DNA of 45,583 bases, from the NCBI RefSeq assembly GCF_000988165.1, contig NW_020169327.1, positions 1 through 45,583 on the forward strand, in the 5' to 3' direction. Source of the DNA: Vairimorpha ceranae. Lineage: Eukaryota; Microsporidia; Nosematidae. The notes beneath the pieces were generated by a model. It searched no databases and had not been told where the DNA came from. It saw only the letters and a list, made by a program, of their open reading frames with translations. The position numbers and the translations under genes were made by a program. Positions 26,492 through 36,324 of the stretch are shown here, one piece after another (the stretch's first letter is position 1; the number at the start of each line of letters is the position of its first letter).

Positions 26492-29278
26492 TTATAAATA
26501 TAATGAATTTGCAAAGACAATATCTCTCTTGATTTTAACAATACCATCACTAAACATATTCTCTAATTCATTATTCCCAATGACACGTGCAGCATTGCTA
26601 AGCTGCTTTAGTAATTCTTCTAATCGTTTAAATGTTCTAATAATACTTCCTTCAAATACTTCTGTACTATTACAAATCTCTAAAAATGTATGTCCACGGC
26701 ACCACATTTTAACAACATCCATCATTTCATACGAGAACTTTCTAAGGTATTTTTTAGGTGTTCCTTCTAATCCATGTTTATGAAGAACTCGACAAACTTT
26801 TCTGACAGAATCTTCAATCAACGAATACAACTTCTTATTTTCATCCGAAAGTACAAAATCTTCTTCATTCCACTCTTCAAAAACCATACAGGACAATAAA
26901 GGAACAAAATCATCTACCTCCAATTTCTGAAAATCACCGTTAAAAATCATTTCTGTTAGCACCAATTCATCTCCAGATGATATTTCACACGCCAACCTTC
27001 CTTTAATCGCGACAGTAGTATCATCAGCATACTCCAAGTCTCTAAGAACATTGATCATTTTTTTACATTCGTCCATATGATAAATTTCTTTAAGTTTAGA
27101 CATCTCTTTGAATTTATTTTTATAGGCATCTTTATATATTTCGTTTTTAATATAATTAACCGTATCTAAATCTACGTAAAAAGGTTCTTTTGCCGGTTTT
27201 TTTATTTTATTATCAAAAATATAAGAACAGTCTACATCTATTTTATACTCCTCACCACTTAAAAAATAGCTAGAACACGAATAATAGCATTCCGGAAAAA
27301 TCTTATTACAAATAATACAATATTGTAAATTAATATTAGGAAAAGATTTTTTAAGTTTCTCTTCTAATTCATTAACTAAGTCATTATCTTCAATATAAGT
27401 AATTTTTTCAAAATCTTTATAAAAAACTTTTGGATTGAATTTAGCTCTAAAATCATATACCATATACACCGTATTAATATCTACTGTTATCTTTTTTATA
27501 CATTCTTTAGTAAATACAAGACATACAATATGTTCATCTTCTATTTCATCTATAATAGCATTTTTAATAAAAATACTAGCACCAAAACGTGGTATAAAAA
27601 GATCTACTACACGTCCCTTTTTAACAAAAGGTCTAAATTGAACAGACAATTTTTTACATCTAACCACTTTTTCATTTTCCAGCTCAGTTAATAAATCTAC
27701 TAATTTAGTTTTAGGTAGATCTTTTATAAGACTATACATCTCAAATAGCTCGCTTTCTTTTTCTTTACCTTTCTTAAAGGCTTGAAAATGATGAAAAGAT
27801 CTACTAATAAGATACAAAGGATCAAGACCTTCCACACGCATTAAATTAAGAATCATATTATAAGTTAAACGAAAAGCACTGATTAAATTATCTTTAGAAC
27901 ACGAAAATAAATCTTTTAGCTCTGCATATGTCATAACATCACTTAAAAGACTAACAACAATTCCCTTTTCATCAATCCCTCTTCTTCCCGCTCGTCCGCT
28001 CATTTGAATATACTCTGCGCTGGTAAGGTGGCGCGTTTTAACACCATCAAACTTTTTTAGCGAGGTAAAAATTACAGATTTAGCAGGCATATTAAGACCA
28101 ATTGAAAATGTTTCTGTTGCAAAAAGAACTTTTAAAAGCCCTTCCTGAAATAAAATTTCAACAATTTCTTTAATAATGGGAAGTAAACCAGAATGATGTA
28201 TACCAATACCTCGTAAAAGAAGAGGTAAAATGTTATTAATAATAGGAAGTTCTCTGTCTTCTTTACGTAAAGAATCTATCGCATTCCTAAACACCGTATT
28301 TACTGCCTCTTTTTCTTCATCATTAAGATAATCATCAATAAGCCTTATAGCAAAATATTCGCAATCTTTCCTCCTAAACGAAAATATAACTGCAGGCAAC
28401 GAAACATCTCTAATGACTGAAATAATATTTCGCTCATTTATTCTACCTTTTTTGACCGTTTTCATAGCTTTATAAAACTCATTTTTATGGAATTCAGAAT
28501 CTTTAATTGTGTAAAGTTTATCCGTTTTAAAATAGTGTACAAGTGGTGTGATGCGTTTTTCCGTATATACGACATGCACCACCTGCTTTTGTATATACGA
28601 AATCCACTCTGCAAATTCAAGTGCGTTAGGAATCGTCGCACTCAAAAAAATCATACGAACGTGTGATGGTAATAAAATAATTGTTTCTTCCCATACAACT
28701 CCTCTTTCGCGATCTCTCATGTAGTGTATTTCATCAAATATAATCCAATGTATTTCTCTTATGACTTCACTACCTCTATACAGCATATTGCGTAATATTT
28801 CTGTCGTCATAACTAAACACGACGCACCAGGATTAATCGTCACATCACCGGTCATTAGTCCGACATCGGTAAATTCTTCTAATAGCTCTCTGTATTTTTG
28901 GTTACTAAGTGCTTTGATTGGTGATGTGTAAACAACTCTTTGGTTATCTCTTAGAGACATTGCTATGGCATATTCAGCCACAACAGTTTTTCCCGAGCTT
29001 GTGTGCGCACTAACTAAAACACTTTCGTCGCGCTCGAGAGCACATAACGAAATTTTTTGGAATATGTCTAACTCGAAATTATAAGTTTTGGCTGTAAACT
29101 CTTGAAATTCGTTTGGAATGAGTGTATAGTCTACTCCTATTGGAACAGCCGCCTCATGTTTAGTACCATTTCTTTCAAATGCATCATAAGTGTTTGTTCG
29201 TATTTCTTGTTTTATTGGTTCTGTAATATCTAATAGTACTGTTTTATCATTTAAAGCTTCTAGTAAGTTATTTTTCAT
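26492..29278 (-). CDS. MTR4: exosome-associated DExH RNA helicase Mtr4
   Basis: This Ski2-like helicase feeds RNA to the nuclear exosome and is part of TRAMP in yeast. Motif I is AHTSSGKT (residues 91-98), motif II DEIH (182-185), motif III SAT (213-215) and motif VI QMSGRAGRRG (425-434). The stretch GVVWEETIILLPSHVRMIFL followed by SATIPNALEFAEW is diagnostic of Mtr4/Ski2. The C-terminal DSH domain is Mtr4-like (VFEGSIIRTFKRLEELLKQL, then IGNNELENMFSDGIVKIKRD, then IVFANSLYL). At 928 residues it is about 145 shorter than the yeast protein. The N-terminus is brief, and the arch/KOW region (about 560-720) is present but reduced, with a cysteine-containing segment near 680. The start follows CCCCAATG. 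Ski2 itself is the alternative, but the C-terminus favours Mtr4. Confidence 0.95.
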   Translation of the reverse strand: MKNNLLEALNDKTVLLDITEPIKQEIRTNTYDAFERNGTKHEAAVPIGVDYTLIPNEFQEFTAKTYNFELDIFQKISLCALERDESVLVSAHTSSGKTVVAEYAIAMSLRDNQRVVYTSPIKALSNQKYRELLEEFTDVGLMTGDVTINPGASCLVMTTEILRNMLYRGSEVIREIHWIIFDEIHYMRDRERGVVWEETIILLPSHVRMIFLSATIPNALEFAEWISYIQKQVVHVVYTEKRITPLVHYFKTDKLYTIKDSEFHKNEFYKAMKTVKKGRINERNIISVIRDVSLPAVIFSFRRKDCEYFAIRLIDDYLNDEEKEAVNTVFRNAIDSLRKEDRELPIINNILPLLLRGIGIHHSGLLPIIKEIVEILFQEGLLKVLFATETFSIGLNMPAKSVIFTSLKKFDGVKTRHLTSAEYIQMSGRAGRRGIDEKGIVVSLLSDVMTYAELKDLFSCSKDNLISAFRLTYNMILNLMRVEGLDPLYLISRSFHHFQAFKKGKEKESELFEMYSLIKDLPKTKLVDLLTELENEKVVRCKKLSVQFRPFVKKGRVVDLFIPRFGASIFIKNAIIDEIEDEHIVCLVFTKECIKKITVDINTVYMVYDFRAKFNPKVFYKDFEKITYIEDNDLVNELEEKLKKSFPNINLQYCIICNKIFPECYYSCSSYFLSGEEYKIDVDCSYIFDNKIKKPAKEPFYVDLDTVNYIKNEIYKDAYKNKFKEMSKLKEIYHMDECKKMINVLRDLEYADDTTVAIKGRLACEISSGDELVLTEMIFNGDFQKLEVDDFVPLLSCMVFEEWNEEDFVLSDENKKLYSLIEDSVRKVCRVLHKHGLEGTPKKYLRKFSYEMMDVVKMWCRGHTFLEICNSTEVFEGSIIRTFKRLEELLKQLSNAARVIGNNELENMFSDGIVKIKRDIVFANSLYL

Positions 29279-29722
29279 TGGGGTTTAGAAATTTAACAAC
29301 TTTTTTACTAAATTTGGATCTGATATCAAAAAATTATATTTTAAAAAACAGATACCAGGTGCAAGAAACAAGTTGTTGTTATTTTATTTTTAGTGTTTTG
29401 TAACAGTCAAAACCGATTATTTTTAAAAAAATTAAAAGTTAAATGATTTATAAGGGAATATGATCACAATTGATTTTGACGTCTAATGAAAATAAAACTT
29501 TACAAAATAAAGTTTAAGAGATAATTAATCAAAATAAAATATAACTTTTATTGATTAACAAAACAACTTTGGTTTAGTTTTATAAACAAGCTTACTAGAA
29601 ACATTGAAAAAGGACTAAATAACATTTCTTTGACATACAATAAAAACTACTTAACTTTATTTATAAATAAACCAACTTTATTTTTTTTACTATAAATATA
29701 TTTTTCCCCTTAAAGTGCATAA
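29279..29722. promoter_or_regulatory. divergent intergenic region of MTR4 and SMC1
   Basis: 444 bases between two divergent start codons. Both starts carry CCCC (abutting the MTR4 ATG, and 16 bases before SMC1). The remainder is AT-rich with no clear TATA choice or repeat. Confidence 0.5.
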
Positions 29723-32338
29723 ATGTACAAAATAAAATCACTGGAAATTACAAACTTTAAAAGCTACAAATCAAGTCATGTAATTCCATTTGATTCACAT
29801 TTCACTTGTATTATTGGACCAAATGGTAGTGGCAAGTCGAATATTCTTGATGCAATGGTTTTTGTAATGACAAATAAACCATATAATATAAAAAATGCTA
29901 CAGTTAAATTAGTATTACAAGATAATAATGAGATAATGACTTTTACTAGATATATTAATAATAGTGGTAAAAATTCTTATTTTGTAAACAACAAAAAGAC
30001 TGTTTTTAAGGAATTTATAAATAATTTTATAATTTACCAATCTCACACTGATATTCCAATTAGTCAAATAATAGAACAGGTATCGGGGTCTATTAACTAC
30101 AAACAGGAGCATGATGTGTTATTATCTAAATATAATGATTTAATGATTAAATTGAAAATAGAAGGAGAAAAAAGAAAGCAATATTTAAATATTTTGAAAG
30201 AAAATAAGAAATATGAAGAAGAACATACAAAAAATGTGAAGATGGTTGAAAGAAAGAAGGATATTGAAAATATATTGTTTTATTATAAAATTAATAATTT
30301 ATTGGATAGATATATTTTTATACAAGATGCTGATAAAATTTTAGAAAACAAATCATTGTTGGCTAAAAAAATGCTATTAAGTAGATCTATAAAAGAACTT
30401 AGATTACAAATAGATCAAAAACAAAATGTAATTTATAAAATTGATAAAGATTTATCTGTAAAGCCAAATATCATAATTCCCAACTTTGAAAATTTGGAAA
30501 AAGAATACTTTAGATTGTTAAACAATGAAGAATGTTGTAAAGTAGAAGTAGATGATGATGTAAAAGAACTTTTGAAAGAAAAAGAAGAGCTTGTTACGAA
30601 ACATCAGATGATGCTTGATAAATTTAATACGATACAAGAAAAGTATCTAAATTTAGAAAGTGAGTTAAATAAAATAAATAATGAGATTTTACTAAGTAAA
30701 AATATTAAGGCAAGGACTATTAAGTTATACAATATGAAGAGTAAAATTAAATCTTTACCTGGTGTTATAGGATTTGTTAATGATCTTATTAAATGTACTA
30801 ATGAAAAATATGAAGTGGCCATTAAAGCTATTTTATCTGCATATGAATCTACCGTTGTAGTAGAAGATATTGATAGTGCATTTAAATGTATTGAATATTG
30901 TAAAGAACATCGATTAGGGCGAATTTCTTGTATTGTTAAATGTATTTCTAAGCAAACTTATGTACAGAAAAATTTAGATAAAGACCTTGTATCACCACTT
31001 TTGGTGATTGATTGCCCTGATAACTTAAGAAATGTAATAGAGGATTTATTCGGAAATATTTCAATAACAAATAAAGCTTATCCTGTAGATTATTCTGTAG
31101 ATGTATGCACTATTGATGGTGTCATTGTAAGAAGTAAAGGTAGAATTGTTAAATTTAACAAAATAAACATTCATGACTCATCTTTAGAAAGACGTATGGA
31201 GATAATTGATACTATGAATAGCATTAAGAAGCAAATAGACTCTAATAGTACTGTAGAAATAATACAAAATAAACTTAAAAAACTAGATGAAGAGATAGAA
31301 ACTAGAAAAATAAAAAAGAAGGAAGTTTTACTTCCTGAGACTAAAGTTTTTGGAGATTTATTTAAAATTAATGGATACAAAAATTACAATGATTACTTAA
31401 CTAGAAATAGTAAATATTATACAGAAGAGCAAAATGCAAAGCATAATCTCTTGAAAGAAAAAAAAGATAAAATTCTTAATTATTTAGAATTAGATACTAA
31501 AAAATTAGATGAATTGCAAAAAGAATATGATAGTATTATTATTAATGAATTTTTAGAAGATAACATCAGTGAAAAGGAAGATATTGCAGAAGAAATAAAA
31601 GATTTATTTTTTATAGAAAAAAATGAAGTAGTTGATGTTAATTTTTTGGTGCAAAAACGCCAGCATAAAAATGATGCAAATCTAACAGATATTAATAATA
31701 ATGAACTTTTAACAAATTTCCCGTTCACTTCAGAAAATATATCAATTTTACGTACAGAATTAGAAGAAATTAATAAGATGTTAAATAATACATGTCTTAT
31801 AAAAAATACTACTGTTTTAGATTTTAACTTACAAAAATATGATAGCTTAAAAAAAGAAACGCTTGAGACTAAATTGAATTTTAATATTATTAAAAACAAA
31901 AGAGCATCATTATTTACAGAATATCTTACTAAACTTAATGAGATTATTTCAAATCTTTATTCTAAAATATCTGGTGGTTCATGTAATATAATAGCAGAGA
32001 ATTCTGATGAACCTTTTTCAGGTGTTAAATATTATGTTATGGTACCTAACAAAAAATATAAAGAATATGACGTGTTAAGTGGAGGGGAACAAATGATAAG
32101 TAGATTAGTTTTTATGTATGCACTTAGTAAGATGAGTAATAAAGGCTTTTTATTACTTGATGAAGTAGATTCTAATTTAGATAATTTCAATGTTAATAGA
32201 CTTGTAGATTTTATTAAAAGTGAAGATTTACAAATAGTGATGGTAAGTCTTAAAGTAGGAGTATATAAGGAATGTAATAAGATGATAGGTGTGTATAAAA
32301 GAAATGGTATTAGTAATTTATTACATTATGCATTTTAG
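29723..32338 (+). CDS. SMC1: cohesin subunit SMC1, short-armed
   Basis: ATPase of the cohesin ring that holds sister chromatids together. The N-terminal half-ATPase has the family opening (LEITNFKSYKSSHVIPF) and Walker A GPNGSGKS (residues 32-39). The hinge (about 345-480) matches SMC1 (VIGFVNDLIKCTNEKYEVAI, then LLVIDCPDNLRNVIEDLFGN). The C-terminal half has signature LSGGEQ (about 783), Walker B FLLLDEVDSNLDN and the SMC1-typical IVMVSLKVGVYKECNKMIGVY. SMC3 and SMC2/4 fit less well, both around the hinge and at the SLKxxxY...GVY end. At 871 residues it is about 350 shorter than usual, and the loss is in the two coiled-coil arms. The glycine-rich end of the hinge (usually SGG) is replaced by SKGRIV. 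The start is the first ATG after CCCCTTAAAG. Confidence 0.93.
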   Translation: MYKIKSLEITNFKSYKSSHVIPFDSHFTCIIGPNGSGKSNILDAMVFVMTNKPYNIKNATVKLVLQDNNEIMTFTRYINNSGKNSYFVNNKKTVFKEFINNFIIYQSHTDIPISQIIEQVSGSINYKQEHDVLLSKYNDLMIKLKIEGEKRKQYLNILKENKKYEEEHTKNVKMVERKKDIENILFYYKINNLLDRYIFIQDADKILENKSLLAKKMLLSRSIKELRLQIDQKQNVIYKIDKDLSVKPNIIIPNFENLEKEYFRLLNNEECCKVEVDDDVKELLKEKEELVTKHQMMLDKFNTIQEKYLNLESELNKINNEILLSKNIKARTIKLYNMKSKIKSLPGVIGFVNDLIKCTNEKYEVAIKAILSAYESTVVVEDIDSAFKCIEYCKEHRLGRISCIVKCISKQTYVQKNLDKDLVSPLLVIDCPDNLRNVIEDLFGNISITNKAYPVDYSVDVCTIDGVIVRSKGRIVKFNKINIHDSSLERRMEIIDTMNSIKKQIDSNSTVEIIQNKLKKLDEEIETRKIKKKEVLLPETKVFGDLFKINGYKNYNDYLTRNSKYYTEEQNAKHNLLKEKKDKILNYLELDTKKLDELQKEYDSIIINEFLEDNISEKEDIAEEIKDLFFIEKNEVVDVNFLVQKRQHKNDANLTDINNNELLTNFPFTSENISILRTELEEINKMLNNTCLIKNTTVLDFNLQKYDSLKKETLETKLNFNIIKNKRASLFTEYLTKLNEIISNLYSKISGGSCNIIAENSDEPFSGVKYYVMVPNKKYKEYDVLSGGEQMISRLVFMYALSKMSNKGFLLLDEVDSNLDNFNVNRLVDFIKSEDLQIVMVSLKVGVYKECNKMIGVYKRNGISNLLHYAF

Positions 32339-32717
32339 TATAGTGTTAATAGAAAACATATTTAAAAATTATTCATTTATTTTTGCATTTTTTTTTCAAA
32401 ATTTTTTTATTTAAAATTTTACTTTTTATATTGTTTTATTATTTTTAACTAATTTCATTGTTTTTATATAGCTTTATTGATTTTATATAGCTTTATTGTT
32501 TTTATCTAGTTGTTATTTTTATATTTTGCTTTCAAAATTTTTTTGTTTTTATAATTCAATATTTTTTTTGACGTAAAATTTTTTTTATTTTTTATTAAAA
32601 ACTTTTTATATAGTTTTATATGCACTTTATAAATTATATCTAATCTATACTTTCATTTTCAAAACTTTTTTATCTAGTTTTATATACACTTTTATAAATA
32701 ATAATATTTACCCCTTT
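32339..32717. repeat. T-rich gap with degenerate repeats
   Basis: 379 bases, nearly all T and A on the plus strand. From about 32457 to 32530 it holds repeated TTTTATATAGCTTTATTG units, and near 32600-32690 two copies related to ACTTTTTTATCTAGTTTTATA. No gene. The CCCC motif of the next gene closes the gap. Confidence 0.6.
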
Positions 32718-33191
32718 ATGTTTCTTGTCCTAGCTATAATTTTAAGTATAACACTTATATCTTTTTCTTGTATAAGAAGGTCATCTAACAAAGAATACAT
32801 TACATCCCCTTTTATGACATCTTATTATGAATCCTTATTTAATACTAATAAACAGCAGAGTTATAATTGCCTTCTTAAGTGGTGTACTGATTTACTTGAA
32901 AGATTTTATTTTACGGAAAAACAGGAAGGAATAGTAGAGCCTTTGTACAAACAAAGATTGGTAAGCGAAGAAATGTATGATAAAATTCAAGAAGATTTAA
33001 AAAATATGAATAATGAGAAAATGATTATTGAACAAGAAGCACAAGCTTACAGTAGAAATATTTTTAAGGAGTGTAAAGTAAAACAAGAAGATAATAAAAT
33101 GTATAAAATATATGAAGATATTCATTTTAATAAAAAGAGAGAAGCATTAGAAATGGAATTAAGAAAAAGGTTAATGAATAAAAATTTATAA
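32718..33191 (+). CDS. Sec66/Sec71-like ER translocation subunit
   Basis: A 157-residue protein with an N-terminal membrane segment (MFLVLAIILSITLISFSCI) followed by a basic, cytosolic-type stretch. The body matches the pattern of the Sec66 family: a helix with WCTDLLERFYFTEKQEG, then IVEPLYKQRLVSEEMYDKIQ and an acidic-charged helix with EQEAQAYSRNIFKE. In yeast, Sec66 (Sec71) joins Sec63 and Sec72 to the Sec61 channel for post-translational import. The family match is by eye and the protein is shorter than the 206-residue yeast form, mostly at the C-terminus. The start is firm: CCCCTTTATG. SRP54, in the same ER-targeting process, is two genes away. Confidence 0.6.
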   Translation: MFLVLAIILSITLISFSCIRRSSNKEYITSPFMTSYYESLFNTNKQQSYNCLLKWCTDLLERFYFTEKQEGIVEPLYKQRLVSEEMYDKIQEDLKNMNNEKMIIEQEAQAYSRNIFKECKVKQEDNKMYKIYEDIHFNKKREALEMELRKRLMNKNL

Positions 33192-33255
33192 TTGTTTTAA
33201 TTGAAAACGTTTTTTGGTATAGATGTGTTTTAGTATCTAAAGCATCTTTTCATGC

Positions 33256-33486
33256 TTAAATGTCTTTATTTCGTGTTCTTTTATTTTGAAACCATATTTT
33301 TAAATTTCTTATTGGTATACCAGTTAGTATATTAAGTTCAGATTTATCAAATTTATTTGGATATGGATTTTTTGAGAATGCTAGGTTTAGTACATCCTCT
33401 TGGTATTTACTAAAACGTATTCTAGGACGTGCAGTCTTTAGAGTAAATGATTTTATAATTTCTTCCTCTTGGTCTATAAATTTCAT
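33256..33486 (-). CDS. homeodomain transcription factor, minimal
   Basis: The 76-residue protein is almost only a homeodomain. It has a basic arm (KTARPRIRFSKYQEDVL), helix 2 (KSELNILTGIP) and recognition helix RNLKIWFQNKRTRNK with the invariant W48, F49, N51 and R53 and a glutamine at position 50. It is of the typical 60-residue class, not TALE. Microsporidia such as Encephalitozoon have about a dozen small homeobox genes, some in pairs. No second copy is visible here. A DNA-binding role in the nucleus is expected. Targets are unknown. No CCC motif precedes this ATG. It lies convergent to the Sec66-like gene, 64 bases away. Confidence 0.92.
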   Translation of the reverse strand: MKFIDQEEEIIKSFTLKTARPRIRFSKYQEDVLNLAFSKNPYPNKFDKSELNILTGIPIRNLKIWFQNKRTRNKDI

Positions 33487-34312
33487 CTAGAGCTTATCTT
33501 TTCAGAATTTATTTAAATCTCCTTTATTAAATGTCTATATTAAGTAACTTAATAGTTGATAATTAATTTTATTCTTTAAAGGGTAATATTCTAATTTGGT
33601 CATTTGAATATATTAAAATATCAATCATTTTTAATAACTATATTTGAAATGTGTGCATAATCATAGACTGTCATATTCACTAATAAGATTTATTTTTAAT
33701 TTACATTCCTTTTCTTGTAATATTTCTTGATATGAACTGTAAAATGTTTCCAATAATTAGCAATTAATAAATCTAAAATATACTGTTATTTTTAACTTTG
33801 TCTGGCTAAAATATCATTAATATTTACAAATAATTAATTTCATAATCATTTTGTTTAGTTTTTACCATTTAAGGATGCATGCTTGTTTATTAGATGAAAA
33901 ATACCTAAAACAGAAAATATTAAAATGTAGTGGTGCTAATTAAATAATTTCTGTGTATAAATATTATCTTTAATTAAATAACGGCATTTTATCCAATGAT
34001 AATGCATATGGAAGGCCCATTAAATTTATATGTGTTTTATATGTTACTTATTATGATTTAACCTGCAGTTATAATATTTAAATTACATAAGTTTTATGTA
34101 AATTGATTGTTATTAATTTATATTGCGTCACCAAATCATTGTAATCATCCTTTGCAAAATATCCCTTAATGTACGTTAAGCGTGCTATACTTATGTATAT
34201 AAAGTAAATATACTAGTAGCAGTTATTATTTCATGTTTACAACGTGATTTTCAAAAAACAGTGCAAATGAACCAAAATCTTGTCGCACACATTAATGAAC
34301 ATTATAAACTTA

Positions 34313-34408
34313 ATATCTAATTCTTTTATGAATATTTATATTTAATTTATTCAGATATCTGATTCTTTTATGAATATTTATACTTAATTTATTCAAATAT
34401 CTGATTCT
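34313..34408. repeat. 42-base tandem repeat upstream of SRP54
   Basis: Two full copies (34313-34354, 34355-34396) starting ATATCTAATTC/ATATCTGATTC with few differences, and a partial third copy of about 12 bases. Confidence 0.85.
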
Positions 34409-34622
34409 AGGCATATTTATATTTTTTGAAAGATTGCAATTTACCTTTAAATAAAACACAATCAAATATTTTATATGAAAAACGCTTCACTATTAAATCT
34501 TTATATTGAAATCCAGTTCTAGTACAACAATCTTAACTCTAGTTATATTTTAAAAGATTATATATAACATTCAGTGATCTCTTGCTGTTAATACTTTCTT
34601 TTTTGATTTTTATAAATTCTAG

Positions 34623-34625
34623 CCC
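34623..34625 (+). promoter_or_regulatory. CCC start-proximal motif
   Basis: GCCCTTATATG sets the SRP54 start at 34630. The longer frame begins with TTG at 34582 and would add a false signal-like leader. Confidence 0.7.
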
Positions 34626-34629
34626 TTAT

Positions 34630-36030
34630 ATGATTACAGATCTAGGAAAGTCTATTACTGCATCATTATCGAGATTGTTCTCTTCAAATATTACGGATGA
34701 TTCTATAAAATATATTATAGATGATATCTGTACTTCTTTAATAAATTCAAATGTTAATCCTATGCTTGTAGAAAAAATTAGAAATAATTTAAATGAAAAA
34801 ATATTATCTGAAAATATTCAAGGATTTAACAAACAGAAGGTTATAGAAACAGCTGTGTTTAACGAACTGGTTTCTCTTGTTGATCCTAAAATAAAATCTA
34901 AAGAATTAGAAAAAGGAAAGAGTAATGTTGTAGTTTTTGTAGGATTACAAGGTGCTGGTAAAACAACATCTATTTGTAAATATGCTAATTATTATAAGAA
35001 GAAAGGTCTTAAAGTGGCACTTGTCTGTGCTGATACTTTTAGAGCAGGAGCATTCGAGCAAATTAAACAAAATGCTATGAAAATTAAGGTGCCTTTTTAT
35101 GGCAGTGAAGAAGCAGATCCTGTGGTAGTAGCACTAGAAGGTGTTAGTAGATTTAAGAAAGAGGATTTTGATCTTATTTGTGTGGATACTAGTGGAAGGC
35201 ATACACAAGAAAAAGACTTGTTTACTGAAATGACAGATATTATTAATGCAGTTACGCCAGATAATATTATTTTTGTTATGGATGCAGGAATTGGTCAATC
35301 GGCTGAGGATCAAGCATTAGGATTTAAAAATGCAGTAAATGTTGGATCTATTATTATCTCTAAAATTGATGGTACTGTTAAGGCAGGAGGAGCTATATCA
35401 TCTGTAGCTTCTATTCAATGTCCTATACTTTTTGTTGGTACAGGTGAAAATATGGAAGACTTTGAAGTATTTGAACCAAAAGGATTTGTAGGAAGAATGT
35501 TAGGAATGGGAGATTTACATGGGTTATCTAGGAAAATATCTGATCTTAAAATTGATGAGAAAGAACTTTTTAACAAATTTCAAAAAGGAACTTTTACTCT
35601 TAATGATTTTTCTGTTCAATTTAAACAATTACTTAGTCTTGGACCTATGACTAAATTATTAGAAATGCTTCCTGGTACATCAAACTTCCAAATGCCCGAT
35701 GAAAAAAAATTCAAAAAATTAATTTGTATTCTTGATTCACTTAGCAAATCAGAATTAAATTCTGATGGTTTAATTATTGAAAAAGAAAATTCAAGGATTT
35801 TAAGGATTGCAAAAGGATCAGCTAGTACTCCTCAGGAAGTTTATGATTTGTTAGTGCAGTTTAGAAATATGTCTAACATGATGAAGAGATTTGCTAATAT
35901 ACCTGGTTATAGTGACTTAATTGGTAAGGATCCTGGTTCTCTGAGTGAATCACAGAAAGCTAAGTTTAAACAACAAGCTAAAGGCATGTTACCAAAAGAT
36001 CTCCTTGACAGTATGAATGGCTTTTTGTAA
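34630..36030 (+). CDS. SRP54: signal recognition particle GTPase SRP54
   Basis: Cytosolic GTPase that binds signal sequences on nascent chains and docks the ribosome at the ER. From the ATG at 34630 the 466-residue protein begins MITDLGKSITASLSRLF, as SRP54 should, with the four-helix N domain to about residue 90. The G domain has G1 GLQGAGKTT (105-113), the DTFRAGAFEQ insertion-box entry, G3 DTSGRH and G4 SKIDGTVKAGG. The M domain begins at LGMGDLHGLSRK and carries FTLNDFSVQFKQLLSLGPMT. Its C-terminus is KQQAKGMLPKDL, without the methionine-rich tail extension of larger homologues. The usual length is about 500-540. The extra 16 codons upstream would require a TTG start and lie before the CCC motif, so they are excluded. 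Confidence 0.96.
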   Translation: MITDLGKSITASLSRLFSSNITDDSIKYIIDDICTSLINSNVNPMLVEKIRNNLNEKILSENIQGFNKQKVIETAVFNELVSLVDPKIKSKELEKGKSNVVVFVGLQGAGKTTSICKYANYYKKKGLKVALVCADTFRAGAFEQIKQNAMKIKVPFYGSEEADPVVVALEGVSRFKKEDFDLICVDTSGRHTQEKDLFTEMTDIINAVTPDNIIFVMDAGIGQSAEDQALGFKNAVNVGSIIISKIDGTVKAGGAISSVASIQCPILFVGTGENMEDFEVFEPKGFVGRMLGMGDLHGLSRKISDLKIDEKELFNKFQKGTFTLNDFSVQFKQLLSLGPMTKLLEMLPGTSNFQMPDEKKFKKLICILDSLSKSELNSDGLIIEKENSRILRIAKGSASTPQEVYDLLVQFRNMSNMMKRFANIPGYSDLIGKDPGSLSESQKAKFKQQAKGMLPKDLLDSMNGFL

Positions 36031-36324
36031 TAAATTAATAAATTCTTTATGCAAATATTTTTTTTATATTTTTATTTACGAGTTTGTTTGTTTTAAACTG
36101 CCAATTAAATTTTTATGCATTTATAAATCTAAATAATTTATTTAAGCATAAATTTAAATAATGAATTATTTTTAAATCTATATAAATGCTTAGAACACCA
36201 AATTTGTTCAGTGGTGCCACTGAAGCAATAAGTCAAATATAAAAGAAAATACTAACCTTCAAATAAATAATTTAATGTTTAGAAAAAAAGAAGCTTAATA
36301 ATACAATTTAAAAAACAGATACAT
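36031..36324. other. gap with a dispersed-repeat head
   Basis: Between two convergent stops. Positions 36208-36240 carry GTGGTGCCACTGAAG followed by AGTCAAATAT, matching copy B of the repeat found 32 kb away at 3831. Confidence 0.55.

Larger units (their letters stand above)
33487..34629. other. long non-coding gap upstream of SRP54
   Basis: About 1.1 kb, divergent between the homeodomain gene and SRP54. No ORF has a start signal apart from a 12-codon one at about 34183. Positions 34313-34408 form a tandem repeat. I looked for snRNA, SRP RNA and RNase P signatures and found none that I would defend. Confidence 0.5.

Noticed and set aside
34183..34220. CCCTTAATG followed by a 12-codon ORF
   Set aside because: Too short to defend as a gene, although the start signal is good. 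It may be chance or a decayed gene.
33487..34629. Possible snRNA or SRP RNA in the long gap before SRP54
   Set aside because: No ACAGAGA, U2 branch-recognition or SRP Alu/S-domain signature could be found by eye.
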